The notes under the pieces are model-generated. The model searched no databases, had not been told where the DNA came from, and saw only the letters and a program-made list of their open reading frames with translations. Position numbers and translations under genes: made by a program. Shown here one piece after another: positions 51,540-60,257 of a DNA stretch of 64,000 nucleotides. Numbering within the stretch: the stretch's first letter is position 1; each line of letters starts with the position of its first letter. This DNA is from JAADHI01 sp964451325 (GTDB taxonomy: Bacteria > Nitrospirota > Nitrospiria > SBBL01 > JAADHI01), in NCBI GenBank assembly GCA_964451325.1, contig CAYVHO010000001.1, positions 186,001 to 250,000 of the forward strand, in the 5' to 3' direction.

Positions 51540-51836
51540 TTATTTTGAAGGGGATGTTTTGAGGATTTCTTCGATATTTTTGATCATTTCCTGGGTTTTT
51601 CCATTTAGCGTGGTTTGTGTGACTTGCGCGGTTTGATTGGCTTGCACCAGCTCGTGCGCAATGTTGATTGCCGCCAGTACCGCAAGTTTTGAAAAAGGGC
51701 TACCGGGGGAATGTTTTGAGATCTCACGCATCTTTTTATCCACAAGGGCGACCAGCTCATCGGCATAACTTTGATCGGACTGACCTCGAAGGGTGTATTG
51801 ACGTCCGAAGATCTCAATATGGAGTTTCTTGTCCAC
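51540..51836 (-). CDS. zapA: cell division protein ZapA
   Basis: About 98 residues from GTG 51836. KLHIEIFGRQYTLRGQSDQSYADELVALVDKKMREI is the ZapA globular head (key: IEIFGRQYTLRG); KLAVLAAINIAHELVQANQT begins the C-terminal coiled coil. It cross-links FtsZ filaments. The frame is open to an ATG at 51890, but the extra residues are unlike ZapA. Overlaps the preceding coiled-coil gene by 23 bases. Confidence 0.88.
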   Translation of the reverse strand: MDKKLHIEIFGRQYTLRGQSDQSYADELVALVDKKMREISKHSPGSPFSKLAVLAAINIAHELVQANQTAQVTQTTLNGKTQEMIKNIEEILKTSPSK

Positions 51837-52080
51837 CCTCCGGCTCCATTCTCTGCTCGGCCATGACGTTTTCTGTCTCATTGTCGACATGGCTTAAGTT
51901 TCCCAAAATTCGTTCAACCCGCTGCCGAACCTCTTCTCGTTCTGCTTGAAGGGCCTGAAAGGCTTCGGACTGCTCGGAAAGCCGTTCTTCTAAGACACGG
52001 TTTTCCTCTTTTGTGGTCTGAAGCAGTCTGATCATTTCTTGAACACGACTCTCTAATACCCCTAAATATTCCAGTTCCAT
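51814..52080 (-). CDS. ZapB-like coiled-coil protein
   Basis: 88-residue all-helical protein, heptad-like throughout (LESRVQEMIRLLQTTKEENRVL, EERLSEQSEAFQALQAEREEV). Placement immediately before and overlapping zapA, as seen for ZapB-like genes in many proteobacteria, suggests a division accessory protein. Sequence alone cannot confirm orthology. About 240 bases upstream (52081-52322) hold no gene. Confidence 0.7.
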   Translation of the reverse strand: MELEYLGVLESRVQEMIRLLQTTKEENRVLEERLSEQSEAFQALQAEREEVRQRVERILGNLSHVDNETENVMAEQRMEPEGGQETPY

Positions 52081-52322
52081 ATATGCCTCGCTTGGTTTAA
52101 ATTCGCGATAAATCTAAACCTTCACATCAGCTTTGTCAACAGAGCGACTGAAGGCATAAAAAAACTGACCTTATCCGATAAAAGTGAACAGGGTGGTATA
52201 ACCGTGAGGGATGATTTTGATTCTTTTTTGGAGAGAAGGCTTTCAATTGTGCTCATGTTTTGTTTCAAGTATCATTCATTTTATTGTTTTGGAAGTAAGA
52301 GAGACATGGAGGGGATGTTCTG

Positions 52323-53270
52323 TTGCAGATCGCTAAAATACAAAAAGTCCTTGTGGTCGGCGCGGGTGCTGTTGGTGGGTACTTTGGTGCGCTGCTCATA
52401 AAGTCGGGTGTCGATCTGACCTTTTTAGTGAGAGCCGGTCGATTCCAGGACATTTCGGAAAACGGTCTAAAAATTATGAGCGTTGAGGGAGATTTTGTCG
52501 TTCAGCCGTCTTTGCTCAAGTCTCTTGATAAAATTGAGGCCGTTGATCTTATTATTCTTGCGGTCAAATGCCAAGACCTTATGCCGATTTACCCTCAACT
52601 TACACCCCTTATTGAAAAAGGCGCTGTGATCTTAACGCTGCAAAATGGGGTAGGGGCCGAAGGTGACATTCTTGAGTATTACAAAAAACCTTGTGTGCTT
52701 GCGGGGGTGGCCTACATCACGGCACGGCTGAATGAATCGGGTATAATCGAACACGCTCGCAGAGGCATGATTACCCTGGGGGAGTTGTCGGGAGAAAAAA
52801 GTCCGCGCGCCGAAGCCGTTCATCAACTTTTATCTGAGGCGGGGATTCACTGTCGTCTTTCGAGCAATATCCGCCGCGCCAAATGGGAAAAACTGTGCTG
52901 GAATGCCACTTTTAATCCACTTTCAGTGATTTTGGATTATCCCATTTCTTTGGTATTAGCGCATTCAGAACTCAAAGAAATGGTTCGCAAAGGGATTGCC
53001 GAAATCATTGCGGTTGCGGCTTCAGAAGGCATTCTTATAAAACCCAAGATTATAGAACAAAGCATTGAGGCGTCTTTTGATTTGAAAAACTATTACACCT
53101 CAATGCACGAAGACTATCGTCAGGGCAAAGAGACCGAAATCGAATATTTAAATGGCGATTTACTGAGACGTGGAAAAAAGAACGGTGTGCCGACCCCCGT
53201 CATCGAGATGTTGTATGCCCTGGTCAAGGGTTTGGAGTTAAAAAATCAGCTTAAAGGGTCTGAAGAATGA
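52323..53270 (+). CDS. panE: 2-dehydropantoate 2-reductase (ketopantoate reductase)
   Basis: NADPH-dependent step of pantothenate synthesis, 315 residues. Rossmann motif VLVVGAGAVGGYFGALL, VKCQDLMPIYPQL, LQNGVGAEGDILEYY, the catalytic Lys/Asn region NIRRAKWEKLCWNATFNPLSV, and the C-terminal SMHEDYRQGKETEIEYLNGDLLRRGKKNGVPTP (key: TEIEYLNG). TTG start supported by a GGAGGGG Shine-Dalgarno at about 8 bases. Overlaps the HAD gene (ATGA). Confidence 0.92.
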   Translation: MQIAKIQKVLVVGAGAVGGYFGALLIKSGVDLTFLVRAGRFQDISENGLKIMSVEGDFVVQPSLLKSLDKIEAVDLIILAVKCQDLMPIYPQLTPLIEKGAVILTLQNGVGAEGDILEYYKKPCVLAGVAYITARLNESGIIEHARRGMITLGELSGEKSPRAEAVHQLLSEAGIHCRLSSNIRRAKWEKLCWNATFNPLSVILDYPISLVLAHSELKEMVRKGIAEIIAVAASEGILIKPKIIEQSIEASFDLKNYYTSMHEDYRQGKETEIEYLNGDLLRRGKKNGVPTPVIEMLYALVKGLELKNQLKGSEE

Positions 53271-53986
53271 AGCAGAAAAGCCCACTCAAAGGCATATTTT
53301 TTGATGCAGGGGATACCCTGTTTGAAGCAAAAGAACCCATTGGGTTTTATTACAGTCAAATTGCAGAACGCTATGGGGTACAGATTAAAGTTGAAACGCT
53401 TGATCAACGCTTTAAAAACGCGTTTAAAAAAGCGCCCCCCTTGGCTTTTCCTGCTGCGGACAAAGAGACCCTGCCCCGATTGGAATACGAATGGTGGCAC
53501 ACGCTTGTGCGTGAGGTGTTTCTGGAGATTGATTTCCCGCGCTTCGATGCTTTTTTTGAAACATTATACGGTTTTTTTGCAAGTGAAGCGCCCTGGCGAT
53601 GTTTCCCTGAGACCCCGTCTGTTTTGGCATCATTAAAAAAGTCAGGATTCACCTTGGGTATTATTTCAAATTTTGACTCTCGCCTTATCCCCATTTGTCG
53701 TCATTTGGGAATTTATGACTTTTTTGATTCTATTGTTTTTTCAAGCCAAAGCCCCGTCGCCAAACCCCAGGCCGAAATATTTGAAACAAGCCTGAAAATC
53801 TTAAGGTTGCTGCCTTCCGAGGCTCTGTATGTCGGCGATCAATATCAAAATGATGTTGTGGGGCCAGAGTCGGTGGGCATGAGGGCCCTTTTGATTGAGC
53901 GGGGGGCGCGCACTTTAAAAAATGAAAAAGCAGAGTGCATTCAAGATTTACGAGCGATTGAAACCCTTATCGACAGATCGCCGTGA
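53267..53986 (+). CDS. HAD-family hydrolase
   Basis: 239 residues. Motif I FFDAGDTLF (Asp13 nucleophile), a helical cap (about 20-110), motif II LGIISNFDSRL, motif III Lys in SPVAKPQAEIF, motif IV YVGDQYQNDVVGPESVGM. The cap and motif set resemble the REG-2/phosphoglycolate-phosphatase-like HAD group. Substrate unknown. Translationally coupled to panE. Confidence 0.88.
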   Translation: MKQKSPLKGIFFDAGDTLFEAKEPIGFYYSQIAERYGVQIKVETLDQRFKNAFKKAPPLAFPAADKETLPRLEYEWWHTLVREVFLEIDFPRFDAFFETLYGFFASEAPWRCFPETPSVLASLKKSGFTLGIISNFDSRLIPICRHLGIYDFFDSIVFSSQSPVAKPQAEIFETSLKILRLLPSEALYVGDQYQNDVVGPESVGMRALLIERGARTLKNEKAECIQDLRAIETLIDRSP

Positions 53987-53997
53987 AATGAACGAAA

Positions 53998-54034
53998 AAG
54001 CCCCGGCCTGCTTTGATGCAAGGCGGGGCTTTAA
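53998..54034. terminator. bidirectional intrinsic terminator
   Basis: AAAGCCCCG(g)CCT ... AGGCGGGGCTTT, a GC-rich stem with A/T flanks on both sides, between the convergent HAD gene (ends 53986) and the small exported protein gene (ends 54057). Confidence 0.8.
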
Positions 54035-54056
54035 AAAACAAATCTGTTTGGGAGAA

Positions 54057-54341
54057 CTATTCTTTTACAGTCATGGAGATGGCGTGGCCCCCGTCTGTCG
54101 CTTCGACTTCTACCTTCGCACCCGCCTTAATTTTTCCTTGAAGGTTTGTGGATTTATCGACATGAAACTTGTGTGATTTTCCGTGATCATCTTTGACGGT
54201 CACAAATGCGCCTTCAGCTTTGACGACTTCACCCGCAACTTTATGACCATGATCGCCGGAGTGTTTGCCTCCCGCAAAACTAGAAACAGTAAAACTGGTT
54301 AAGATGGAAAGTGTAACAACAAATAAAACAAACGTTCTCAT
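54057..54341 (-). CDS. small His-rich exported protein
   Basis: 94 residues with a signal peptide (MRTFVLFVVTLSILTSFTVSSFA). The mature 70 residues start with a His cluster (GGKHSGDHGHK) followed by an OB-like beta pattern (VAGEVVKAEGAFVTVKDDHGKSHKF, HVDKSTNLQGKIKAGAKVEVEA), similar to DUF5666-type periplasmic domains. Metal binding is plausible from the His cluster but inferred. The 240 bases up to gltX contain no gene. Confidence 0.7.
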   Translation of the reverse strand: MRTFVLFVVTLSILTSFTVSSFAGGKHSGDHGHKVAGEVVKAEGAFVTVKDDHGKSHKFHVDKSTNLQGKIKAGAKVEVEATDGGHAISMTVKE

Positions 54342-54582
54342 TGAAAGGGCTCCTCTTACATGGGCGTTAGGGTGGCGTCTCCCTCATCCAGTTGGATTTT
54401 GAGAAACTTACTGCGACTATATCGGATTTAATTTATTAAAACAAACTTTGAGTATATAAAAATAAATGACTCAAAAAGGATACCTCGGATATTGTCTTTA
54501 ATTCAGTCGGACTTTCTTTACAATCTAATCCTGGAAATGTCATAATTTTTCCCCTTGGTCTTAAAAAAAGTGAGGTCTTTGT

Positions 54583-56001
54583 ATGTCTGAAGTGCGTGTT
54601 CGTTTTGCCCCCAGTCCCACGGGGTTTTTACATATCGGCGGGGCCAGAACGGCCCTGTTTAATTGGTTATATGCACGTCATCACGGCGGAAAGTTTTTTC
54701 TTCGCATTGAAGACACCGACCAGGCGCGCTCCACCGATGAAGCGGTTGAGGCCATACTCGATGGCATGCGTTGGTTGGGGCTGGATTGGGATCAATGGGA
54801 GGGCGGCACAGGGGATGTCTTGCGTCAGGGTGAGCGGTTTGACCTTTATAAAACAAAGGTTGCGGAGTTGCTTGAAAAAGATTTGGCCTATCCTTGTTAT
54901 TGCACCGCAGCCGAATTGAAAGAACGGCGTCAGTTGGCGATGAAAGAAAAACGCGTGCCACGTTACGATGGACGTTGCCGTAAGCTCAGCGGCCCTGCGC
55001 CGAATTTGCCCTTTGCGATTCGATTTAAAGCCCAGGCTGAAGGCAAAATCGTTGTGAACGATCTCGTCAAAGGCGAGGTTGTTTTTGAGCGCAGCACGAT
55101 GGACGATTTGATTATTGCCCGCTCTGATGGCACACCCACTTATAATTTAGTTGTTGTTGTGGACGATGTGGCGATGAGCATAACGCATGTGATTCGAGGC
55201 GATGACCATCTCAACAATACGCCACGTCAGATCCAACTCTATGAAGCCTTTGGCTATCCTGTGCCAGAATTTGCCCACGTACCGATGATTTTGGGTGCAG
55301 ACAAGGCCCGGCTTTCAAAACGCCACGGCGCGACGGCAGTCCAGCAATATCGTGAAGAAGGTTATTTGCCGGAGGCGATGATCAATTACCTCGTGCGCCT
55401 GGGCTGGTCGCATCAGGATCAGGAAATTTTCTCTTTGCACGAATTGATTGAAAAGTTTGCGGTTGAAGATGTCGGCAGCTCTGCGGCTATTTTTAATCCC
55501 GAAAAGCTTAATTGGATCAATGCCCACTACATCAAAACCGGAACGCCCGAATTTTTGACGCCGCCTTTATTACCACATCTCGCAAAACTGGGGATTCAAA
55601 AAGAAGACATCGATTTTGAAAAACTAAATCAAGTGATTCCGGCCCTGCGCGAGCGTTCCCGCAGCATCGTGGAGATGGCAGAGTCTACAGTCTGTTATTT
55701 TCAGGACGAAATCCCCTACGACGAAAAAACAAAAAAATTCCTGAAAGAAGAGAACTTGCCGATTTTAGAAGCCGTGCGTAATGCCTTGGCCGAGACCGCT
55801 TTTGAACACGATTCATTAAAAGAGGCCTTTCAAGCCATTTGCGAAAAAATGGACCAAAAACTTGCCAAAATCGCCCAGCCCATTCGCGCAGCGGTGACAG
55901 GTAAAACCGTGAGTCCCGGTATCTTTGATGTGCTGGAAATTTTAGGGAAAGAAAAATCACTCAAGCGTATTGATCAGCAGATTGTATTGCTGAAGGGATA
56001 A
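54583..56001 (+). CDS. gltX: glutamyl-tRNA synthetase
   Basis: 472-residue class I synthetase. HIGH-like PSPTGFLHIGGARTALFNWL, the KMSKS-like LGADKARLSKRHGATAV, and EDTDQARSTDEAVEAI. The Zn-binding region YPCYCTAAELKERR has two Cys and a Tyr. C-terminal helical anticodon-binding domain is complete. It is followed by tRNA-Gln; if the genome lacks glnS, this enzyme may be non-discriminating, but that cannot be judged here. Confidence 0.96.
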   Translation: MSEVRVRFAPSPTGFLHIGGARTALFNWLYARHHGGKFFLRIEDTDQARSTDEAVEAILDGMRWLGLDWDQWEGGTGDVLRQGERFDLYKTKVAELLEKDLAYPCYCTAAELKERRQLAMKEKRVPRYDGRCRKLSGPAPNLPFAIRFKAQAEGKIVVNDLVKGEVVFERSTMDDLIIARSDGTPTYNLVVVVDDVAMSITHVIRGDDHLNNTPRQIQLYEAFGYPVPEFAHVPMILGADKARLSKRHGATAVQQYREEGYLPEAMINYLVRLGWSHQDQEIFSLHELIEKFAVEDVGSSAAIFNPEKLNWINAHYIKTGTPEFLTPPLLPHLAKLGIQKEDIDFEKLNQVIPALRERSRSIVEMAESTVCYFQDEIPYDEKTKKFLKEENLPILEAVRNALAETAFEHDSLKEAFQAICEKMDQKLAKIAQPIRAAVTGKTVSPGIFDVLEILGKEKSLKRIDQQIVLLKG

Positions 56002-56064
56002 GATTCTTGACAGAAACCCCACTTTTGATTAAAGTCCCTTTGTCTTAAATACATTCCTTTTTAC

Positions 56065-56139
56065 TGGGGGATCGTCCAATTGGCAGGACCGCAGACTCTG
56101 ACTCTGCTAATCAAGGTTCGAACCCTTGTCCCCCAACCA
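56065..56139 (+). tRNA. tRNA-Gln (anticodon CTG)
   Basis: Cloverleaf of 75 bases: acceptor TGGGGGA/TCCCCCA (7 bp), anticodon stem GCAGA/TCTGC with loop CTCTGAC (anticodon CTG, 56098-56100), T arm AAGGTTCGAACCCTT, discriminator A and an encoded CCA end. It lies just after gltX. tRNA genes are common insertion edges, and the accessory region begins right behind it. Confidence 0.95.
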
Positions 56140-56179
56140 GCTTTTTTCTCACAATGTTTTTTCCCCGCGGCCCGTGTGT

Positions 56180-56444
56180 TCAAGGGTTCGTGGTTTCTTC
56201 GTCTATGGGGCGCGGTTTCGGATAAACCTTCCTGATTAATGGCCTCTTGAGAAATGCAAGGTGTGAGCAACAAGCATAAATACAGTGACGATCCCGTTCT
56301 GAATTAAGAACCTTCTGGGTGAGCTGGGCCTTCTTGCTCCAGATCGCGTAATGGTGGTAACGCGAAGGTTTCGCGCACCTGGTCAAGCAGGCGTGTCGAT
56401 TTAGGGATGTATTTCTCTTTGACTTTTTGTATTGTGTATGCCAT
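56180..56444 (-). pseudogene. integron-integrase-like tyrosine recombinase remnant
   Basis: From ATG 56444 the minus strand encodes MAYTIQKVKEKYIPKSTRLL then DQVRE, the N-terminus of integron-type integrases; a frameshift follows and the next frame continues RYHHYAIWSKKA, matching the usual RYHHYAIRTEKA block of the core-binding region. Beyond that the sequence is scrambled (stops, no catalytic Arg/Tyr boxes). It faces away from a candidate attI and the cassettes, the normal intI geometry. Confidence 0.65.
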
Positions 56445-56519
56445 ACAAAAACCCTTCCAAAAAAATTAAGAACGACAGAATTTAAAGCAGATGTTCTAAG
56501 TTCTGTATGTGGTAAAGAG

Positions 56520-56543
56520 TTATACGGAAAAAATTCCGTATAA
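56520..56543. promoter_or_regulatory. 24-bp perfect inverted repeat next to the attI core, containing TATAAT
   Basis: TTATACGGAA-AAAA-TTCCGTATAA, between the integrase remnant and the candidate attI. TATAAT (56539-56544) overlaps its right arm and could serve as a -10 for the cassette promoter, but there is no good -35. Operator or structural role is inference. Confidence 0.45.
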
Positions 56544-56549
56544 TACCAA

Positions 56550-56556
56550 GTTATGT
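56550..56556 (+). other. candidate attI x attC core site GTTATGT
   Basis: GTTATGTGT at the head of the first cassette is repeated exactly at the end of the attC at 58322, as expected for the recombination points that bound an integron cassette (cut after the G). It lies about 105 bases from the integrase remnant start. Confidence 0.6.
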
Positions 56557-56621
56557 GTCTTAAGTAGTCGTCATTTTTAGTACTATTTTAACCGCACCAA
56601 AAAGTACAATTTAGGATATAT

Positions 56622-58217
56622 ATGAGCGAATTTAATTTAAATTATCCAACACCAGACAATCAGCAAGAAGAAAATAAAATTGAATCAGGACAAATTATGT
56701 TTCTAGTTGGTGCAAATGGAACTGGGAAATCTACATTAATGCATAAATTCGCGACTCAAAATACCAACAAGGTAAGGCGAATTACTGCACACAGACAAGT
56801 TTGGTTTAATACGAACTCAATTGACATAACACCTGCCGCAAGAGAACAAAGCGAAATAAATATGTCGAATCTCGACCAACGAGCCGAGTCTCGTTGGAAA
56901 GACGATCATGCGGCGCAAAGATCTCAGGTAACAATTTTTGATTTAATAGATTCTGAGAATGTGGAGGCAAGAAAAATAGCCGGGGCAGCTCGTTCAGGTG
57001 ACATGGAAGCAGTAAAAGACCTTGCTGCTATTCAGTCTCCGATAGCCAAAATGAACGATATTTTAAAAATATCCAATTTAGAATTTCAAATAAAAGTAGA
57101 TAAGGGAAGTAAGCTAATAGCCGAGGGAAAGGACTGTCCTGATTACAGTATTGCTGAATTATCGGATGGCGAAAGAAATGCACTTTTAATTATTGCAAAT
57201 GTGCTTACTGCTCCAGAAGATACTTTAATTTTACTTGATGAGCCAGAGCGTCATTTGCACAGATCTATTGTATCTCCGCTACTAAGCACTCTTTTAACGT
57301 ATAGAGATGATTGCGCCTTTGTTATCTCTACCCACGATGTATCACTGCCACTGGATCAAAAAAAGTCTTCATCACTTTTACTTAGGTCTTATGTACACAA
57401 CCCTCAGCAATGGGTTGCTGATTATATAGATGCCGTTGAAGAAATGGATGAATTAACTGCATCAGCAATCCTTGGGTCACGCAGGAACATACTGTTTGTT
57501 GAGGGAACACCATCAAGTTTGGATGCTCAGCTATATCACATACTTTTTCCTACTGTTTCAGTAAGGCCTGTTGGCAGTTGTGTTGATGTCGAGCGAATTG
57601 TTAGAGGTCTTAGATCGGCTGAAAAAACTCATTGGGTATCATCGCTTGGGATCATTGATAAAGACAACAGATCAGACGAAGAATGTGAAAAACTAATGTC
57701 AGAAGGGATAGCCGCATTAGAGCAATACTCGGTCGAATCCATTTATTACCATCCCATTGTGATAGATAGTGTATTAAGTCGTGTTTCGAAAATCAGCGAA
57801 ATAGATGTAGAGGCAGCTTTAGAAAGTTTGACATCGGGAATAGTCGATGCAATAGAGCCGCATAAAGACCGCTTGGCTGCTCGTCTTGTGGAAAGACGAG
57901 TAAAAGATAAGGTCTTATATGAAACACCATCATGGAAGGAAATACTGGAAGCTGATGTAGATGTAACAATTTCATCAAGTGAAATACTAAGTGAGGAAAA
58001 GCAGCTGATTAGTAAGCTTTTGGAAGAAAAGAATATTGCAGGTCTAGTCGCGAGATATCCTATTCGTGAAACCCCTGCGATGGAATGTGTTGCTAAAGAA
58101 TTAGGGTTTTTATCTCAAGAGAAATATGAGCAAGCAGTTAGGAAAATGTTGTGTGATTCAGAGGAAGATCGACAGAAAGTTATTAATATAATTAAACCAG
58201 TCACAGATTTAATGTGA
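56622..58217 (+). CDS. cassette-encoded ABC-type ATPase with TOPRIM/DUF4435-like region
   Basis: 531 residues. N-terminal ATPase: Walker A VGANGTGKST (29-38), signature ELSDGERNALLI, Walker B LILLDEPERHLH, His-switch VISTHDVSLPL. Middle region: RNILFVEGTPSSLDAQLYH (acid-containing TOPRIM-like start) and LGIIDKDNRSDEE, resembling DUF4435/OLD-like proteins that occur in phage defence. C-terminal ~180 residues are uncharacterised. AT-rich relative to core genes. Shine-Dalgarno AGGA at 7 bases. The gene lies between the attI-like core and the attC at 58241, so it is an integron cassette. Confidence 0.82.
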   Translation: MSEFNLNYPTPDNQQEENKIESGQIMFLVGANGTGKSTLMHKFATQNTNKVRRITAHRQVWFNTNSIDITPAAREQSEINMSNLDQRAESRWKDDHAAQRSQVTIFDLIDSENVEARKIAGAARSGDMEAVKDLAAIQSPIAKMNDILKISNLEFQIKVDKGSKLIAEGKDCPDYSIAELSDGERNALLIIANVLTAPEDTLILLDEPERHLHRSIVSPLLSTLLTYRDDCAFVISTHDVSLPLDQKKSSSLLLRSYVHNPQQWVADYIDAVEEMDELTASAILGSRRNILFVEGTPSSLDAQLYHILFPTVSVRPVGSCVDVERIVRGLRSAEKTHWVSSLGIIDKDNRSDEECEKLMSEGIAALEQYSVESIYYHPIVIDSVLSRVSKISEIDVEAALESLTSGIVDAIEPHKDRLAARLVERRVKDKVLYETPSWKEILEADVDVTISSSEILSEEKQLISKLLEEKNIAGLVARYPIRETPAMECVAKELGFLSQEKYEQAVRKMLCDSEEDRQKVINIIKPVTDLM

Positions 58218-58240
58218 GGACGAGTGTCATACTAATTCAA

Positions 58241-58329
58241 CACATAACAAACGCATGCACTCGGACAAAATAAAGCTGCCCCGCTTCGCTCTGCAACTTT
58301 ATTTTGCCGGTGATGCGAGGCGTTATGTG
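58241..58329 (+). other. attC: integron attC recombination site
   Basis: The ends CACATAAC (58241) and GTTATGTG (58322) are inverted. Inside, after an unpaired spacer, CGCAT(G)CAC(T)CGG pairs with CCGGTGATGCG with two extrahelical bases, and (A)CAAAATAAAG pairs with CTTTATTTTG with another, leaving a small terminal structure. This is the canonical attC fold with R and L boxes, unpaired central spacer and extrahelical bases. Confidence 0.9.
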
Positions 58330-58361
58330 TGAAATGCAGTTCATTTTATTTTGCTAAGTTA

Positions 58362-59516
58362 ATGAGGGTATTGGTATTGAAAAAAGAACGCGAAAAAATA
58401 ACTACCGATAACTCCTTAGCTTATAAGTGGAGTGATTATCCTTCGAAAGCAGCAATTGTATTTGTACATGGCTTAAGTGGAAACTCCGAGAAAACATGGG
58501 GCATGTTTCCAAAATTAATAATGGGAAGTTCACTTGGGCAAAACTTTGATGTTATTAGCTATGGCTATTCTAGCAACCTCATAATACCAGGCAGCCCCGA
58601 TCTTCATTCGTTAATTGGCGAATTCACAACATATTGCCAAAGTGAACTACATCAATATGAAATAGTGATCTTAATATCACATAGTTTAGGCTCAGTTGTC
58701 GTTAATGGCATGTTGTTAGAAACCGAGTCTAGGGGTGCAAAAATTTCAAGATACCTCTCCCACATAATGATAACCCCTGCTTTTTTTGGTGGCTCATGGT
58801 GGAGCAAGATAAGTGGTAGTAAAACAGCAAGGCAATTGACAAAGAATTCACCTGCGCTGAAATCGATACATAAGAAATGGAAAAATTCTAATATAAAAAA
58901 CCATATAAAGTCTTACCTTATATATGGAACGAAAGATGGTGTCGTTCCGATCCCAAAAGACGATCTGTCATCATTTTCATTTATGGAGCACAGAATACAA
59001 AGCGATCATATTCGATCACCAAAGGTCAGTGATATTGATAGCTCATTATATCGAGGAATTATATATATAATTGAATTGTCGCTAAGATATAACTCAAGAG
59101 ATAGTCGAAAGTATTATATTAATATGATATTAAGAACCGATAAATCAGACTGGAGTTATGATTCAGGAAAAGAAGAATGGGTTCTCTTAAATGATTTCAG
59201 GTTTAGTATTGTTGAAGTAGAAAGAAACCAATCATCATGCAATTTTAATTCGTCTTTTCCGAATAAAACAGCATTTCGATGTAAGTACTCTTTTCGATTT
59301 CATGAAATCAGTTTGTATGATTTTTATCTCTGGGATATAGATGGTGGACGTTACTTAATTCCTGCGCCATTAATAAAGAATTCTCAGCGTATCGTCGAAA
59401 AATATAATTATAAGTTAGCACAGCTACTTGAAGCAGGTGGAATGTACAAAGACTTGAGTACCGGTTTGGAAATGGCAAAAATCACTATTGATGAAGAAAA
59501 AGACGTTATAAATTAG
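58362..59516 (+). CDS. cassette-encoded alpha/beta hydrolase with unknown C-terminal domain
   Basis: About 384 residues. Hydrolase core: AIVFVHGLSGNSEKTWG (oxyanion region), nucleophile elbow LISHSLGSVVVNGML (Ser), YLIYGTKDGVVPIPKD (Asp), and a His in IQSDHIRSPKV. The pattern is that of DUF676/PGAP1-like esterases or lipases. The last ~140 residues (from about NSRDSRKYYINMIL) are an uncharacterised mixed domain. ATG 58362 is used; TTG 58377 has a better Shine-Dalgarno (GAGGG at 8 bases). AT-rich. It occupies the second cassette, immediately after the attC. Confidence 0.78.
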   Translation: MRVLVLKKEREKITTDNSLAYKWSDYPSKAAIVFVHGLSGNSEKTWGMFPKLIMGSSLGQNFDVISYGYSSNLIIPGSPDLHSLIGEFTTYCQSELHQYEIVILISHSLGSVVVNGMLLETESRGAKISRYLSHIMITPAFFGGSWWSKISGSKTARQLTKNSPALKSIHKKWKNSNIKNHIKSYLIYGTKDGVVPIPKDDLSSFSFMEHRIQSDHIRSPKVSDIDSSLYRGIIYIIELSLRYNSRDSRKYYINMILRTDKSDWSYDSGKEEWVLLNDFRFSIVEVERNQSSCNFNSSFPNKTAFRCKYSFRFHEISLYDFYLWDIDGGRYLIPAPLIKNSQRIVEKYNYKLAQLLEAGGMYKDLSTGLEMAKITIDEEKDVIN

Positions 59517-59525
59517 TGTGTAAAT

Positions 59526-59545
59526 CACATAACAATCGCATAAAA
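59526..59545 (+). other. attC: truncated second attC
   Basis: CACATAAC-AAT-CGCATAAA repeats the first arm of the attC at 58241 (R box, spacer, start of L box) nine bases after the hydrolase stop. It then runs into repeat DNA; no matching second arm (...GTTATGTG) is found downstream in the window. Confidence 0.7.
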
Positions 59546-59565
59546 CAAATGGGGTCAATAAAACA

Positions 59566-59661
59566 AATGGGGTCAAGTCTTTAAACTTGCTGTTTTACTC
59601 TTCTCATTAAGCAGTCGACTTATTGTTGAATAATGTAAGGTTGAGATGATCGGCCACCTCC
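59566..59661. mobile_element. inverted partial copy of the 223-bp repeat (copy C)
   Basis: The reverse complement of this stretch matches the right half of the element at 59882-60114 (GGGGTCAAGTCTTTAAACTT end, then AGTCGACTTATTGTTG and GAGATGATCGGCC). Together with copy B it forms a roughly 95-bp inverted repeat with a 360-base gap. A further end stub AAATGGGGTCAATAAAA lies at 59547. Confidence 0.75.
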
Positions 59662-59721
59662 TTCTGTTCGTAGGCATGTTTCTTTATGGCCGCTTCTACT
59701 ATTGAAGAGCGTAGTGGGAGT

Positions 59722-59872
59722 TAGGTCTTGTGTTTTGTCTTGTTTCTGTTGTACTGAGTTCATGTATCGCCCTAGCAGAAACTTAAAAACCCGATTTATC
59801 TTGGATCAGATCATTTTGTTGATGAAATGCAAAGTAAGTTTTCTTCGAGCGGAGATGCCGGGGAGATCCCAA
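59722..59872. repeat. 150-bp direct repeat, copy 1
   Basis: Shares about 90% of its bases by eye with 60646-60796 (landmarks GAGTTCATGTATCGCCCT, CAGATCATTTTGTTGATG, GGGAGATCCCAAG). Non-coding as far as I can see. Between copies C and B of the 223-bp element. Confidence 0.8.
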
Positions 59873-59881
59873 GTGCAAATG

Positions 59882-60114
59882 TGGTCAGGTCTTTAAAATT
59901 GACATGGATAATCTCTTCAGATATTTTTATTCATGTGGCGAGACTTTTGAAAATAGAATATGGTAGAGCGATACAGTCCGGACGGACGGACTGGCTGGCT
60001 GGTTAGTGCTTGCTCGGCAGGGGAGGCCGATCATCTCAATCTTCATTATTCAACAATAAGTCGACTGCTTAATAAGAAAAACAAAATAGCAACTTTAAAG
60101 ACCTGACCCCATTT
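59882..60114. mobile_element. 223-bp-type repeat, copy B
   Basis: Near-full copy of the element at 8474-8696: left end GGTCAGGTCTTTAAAATTG, interior GTGGCGAGACTTTTGAAAAT and GGGGAGGCCGATCATCTC, right end CTTTAAAGACCTGACCCC. Ten or so small differences, including a CGGACGGACGGACTGGCTGG expansion. Inserted in the broken attC region. Confidence 0.85.
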
Positions 60115-60257
60115 CACTTATTGAATATGGGGGATATAGCATGAAAGAGGTCGGAGACTCTTTTGATCTTCATTTTCACGTATCACCGGGTAATTAGCTG
60201 AATGGCAAATAACAAGACCTGAGCCCAGGCAATGCACTGTATATTCATAGGAGAAAC

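Noticed and set aside
56061..56386. minus-strand frames read as whole proteins
   Set aside because: They are frameshifted fragments of an integrase remnant or overlap tRNA-Gln.
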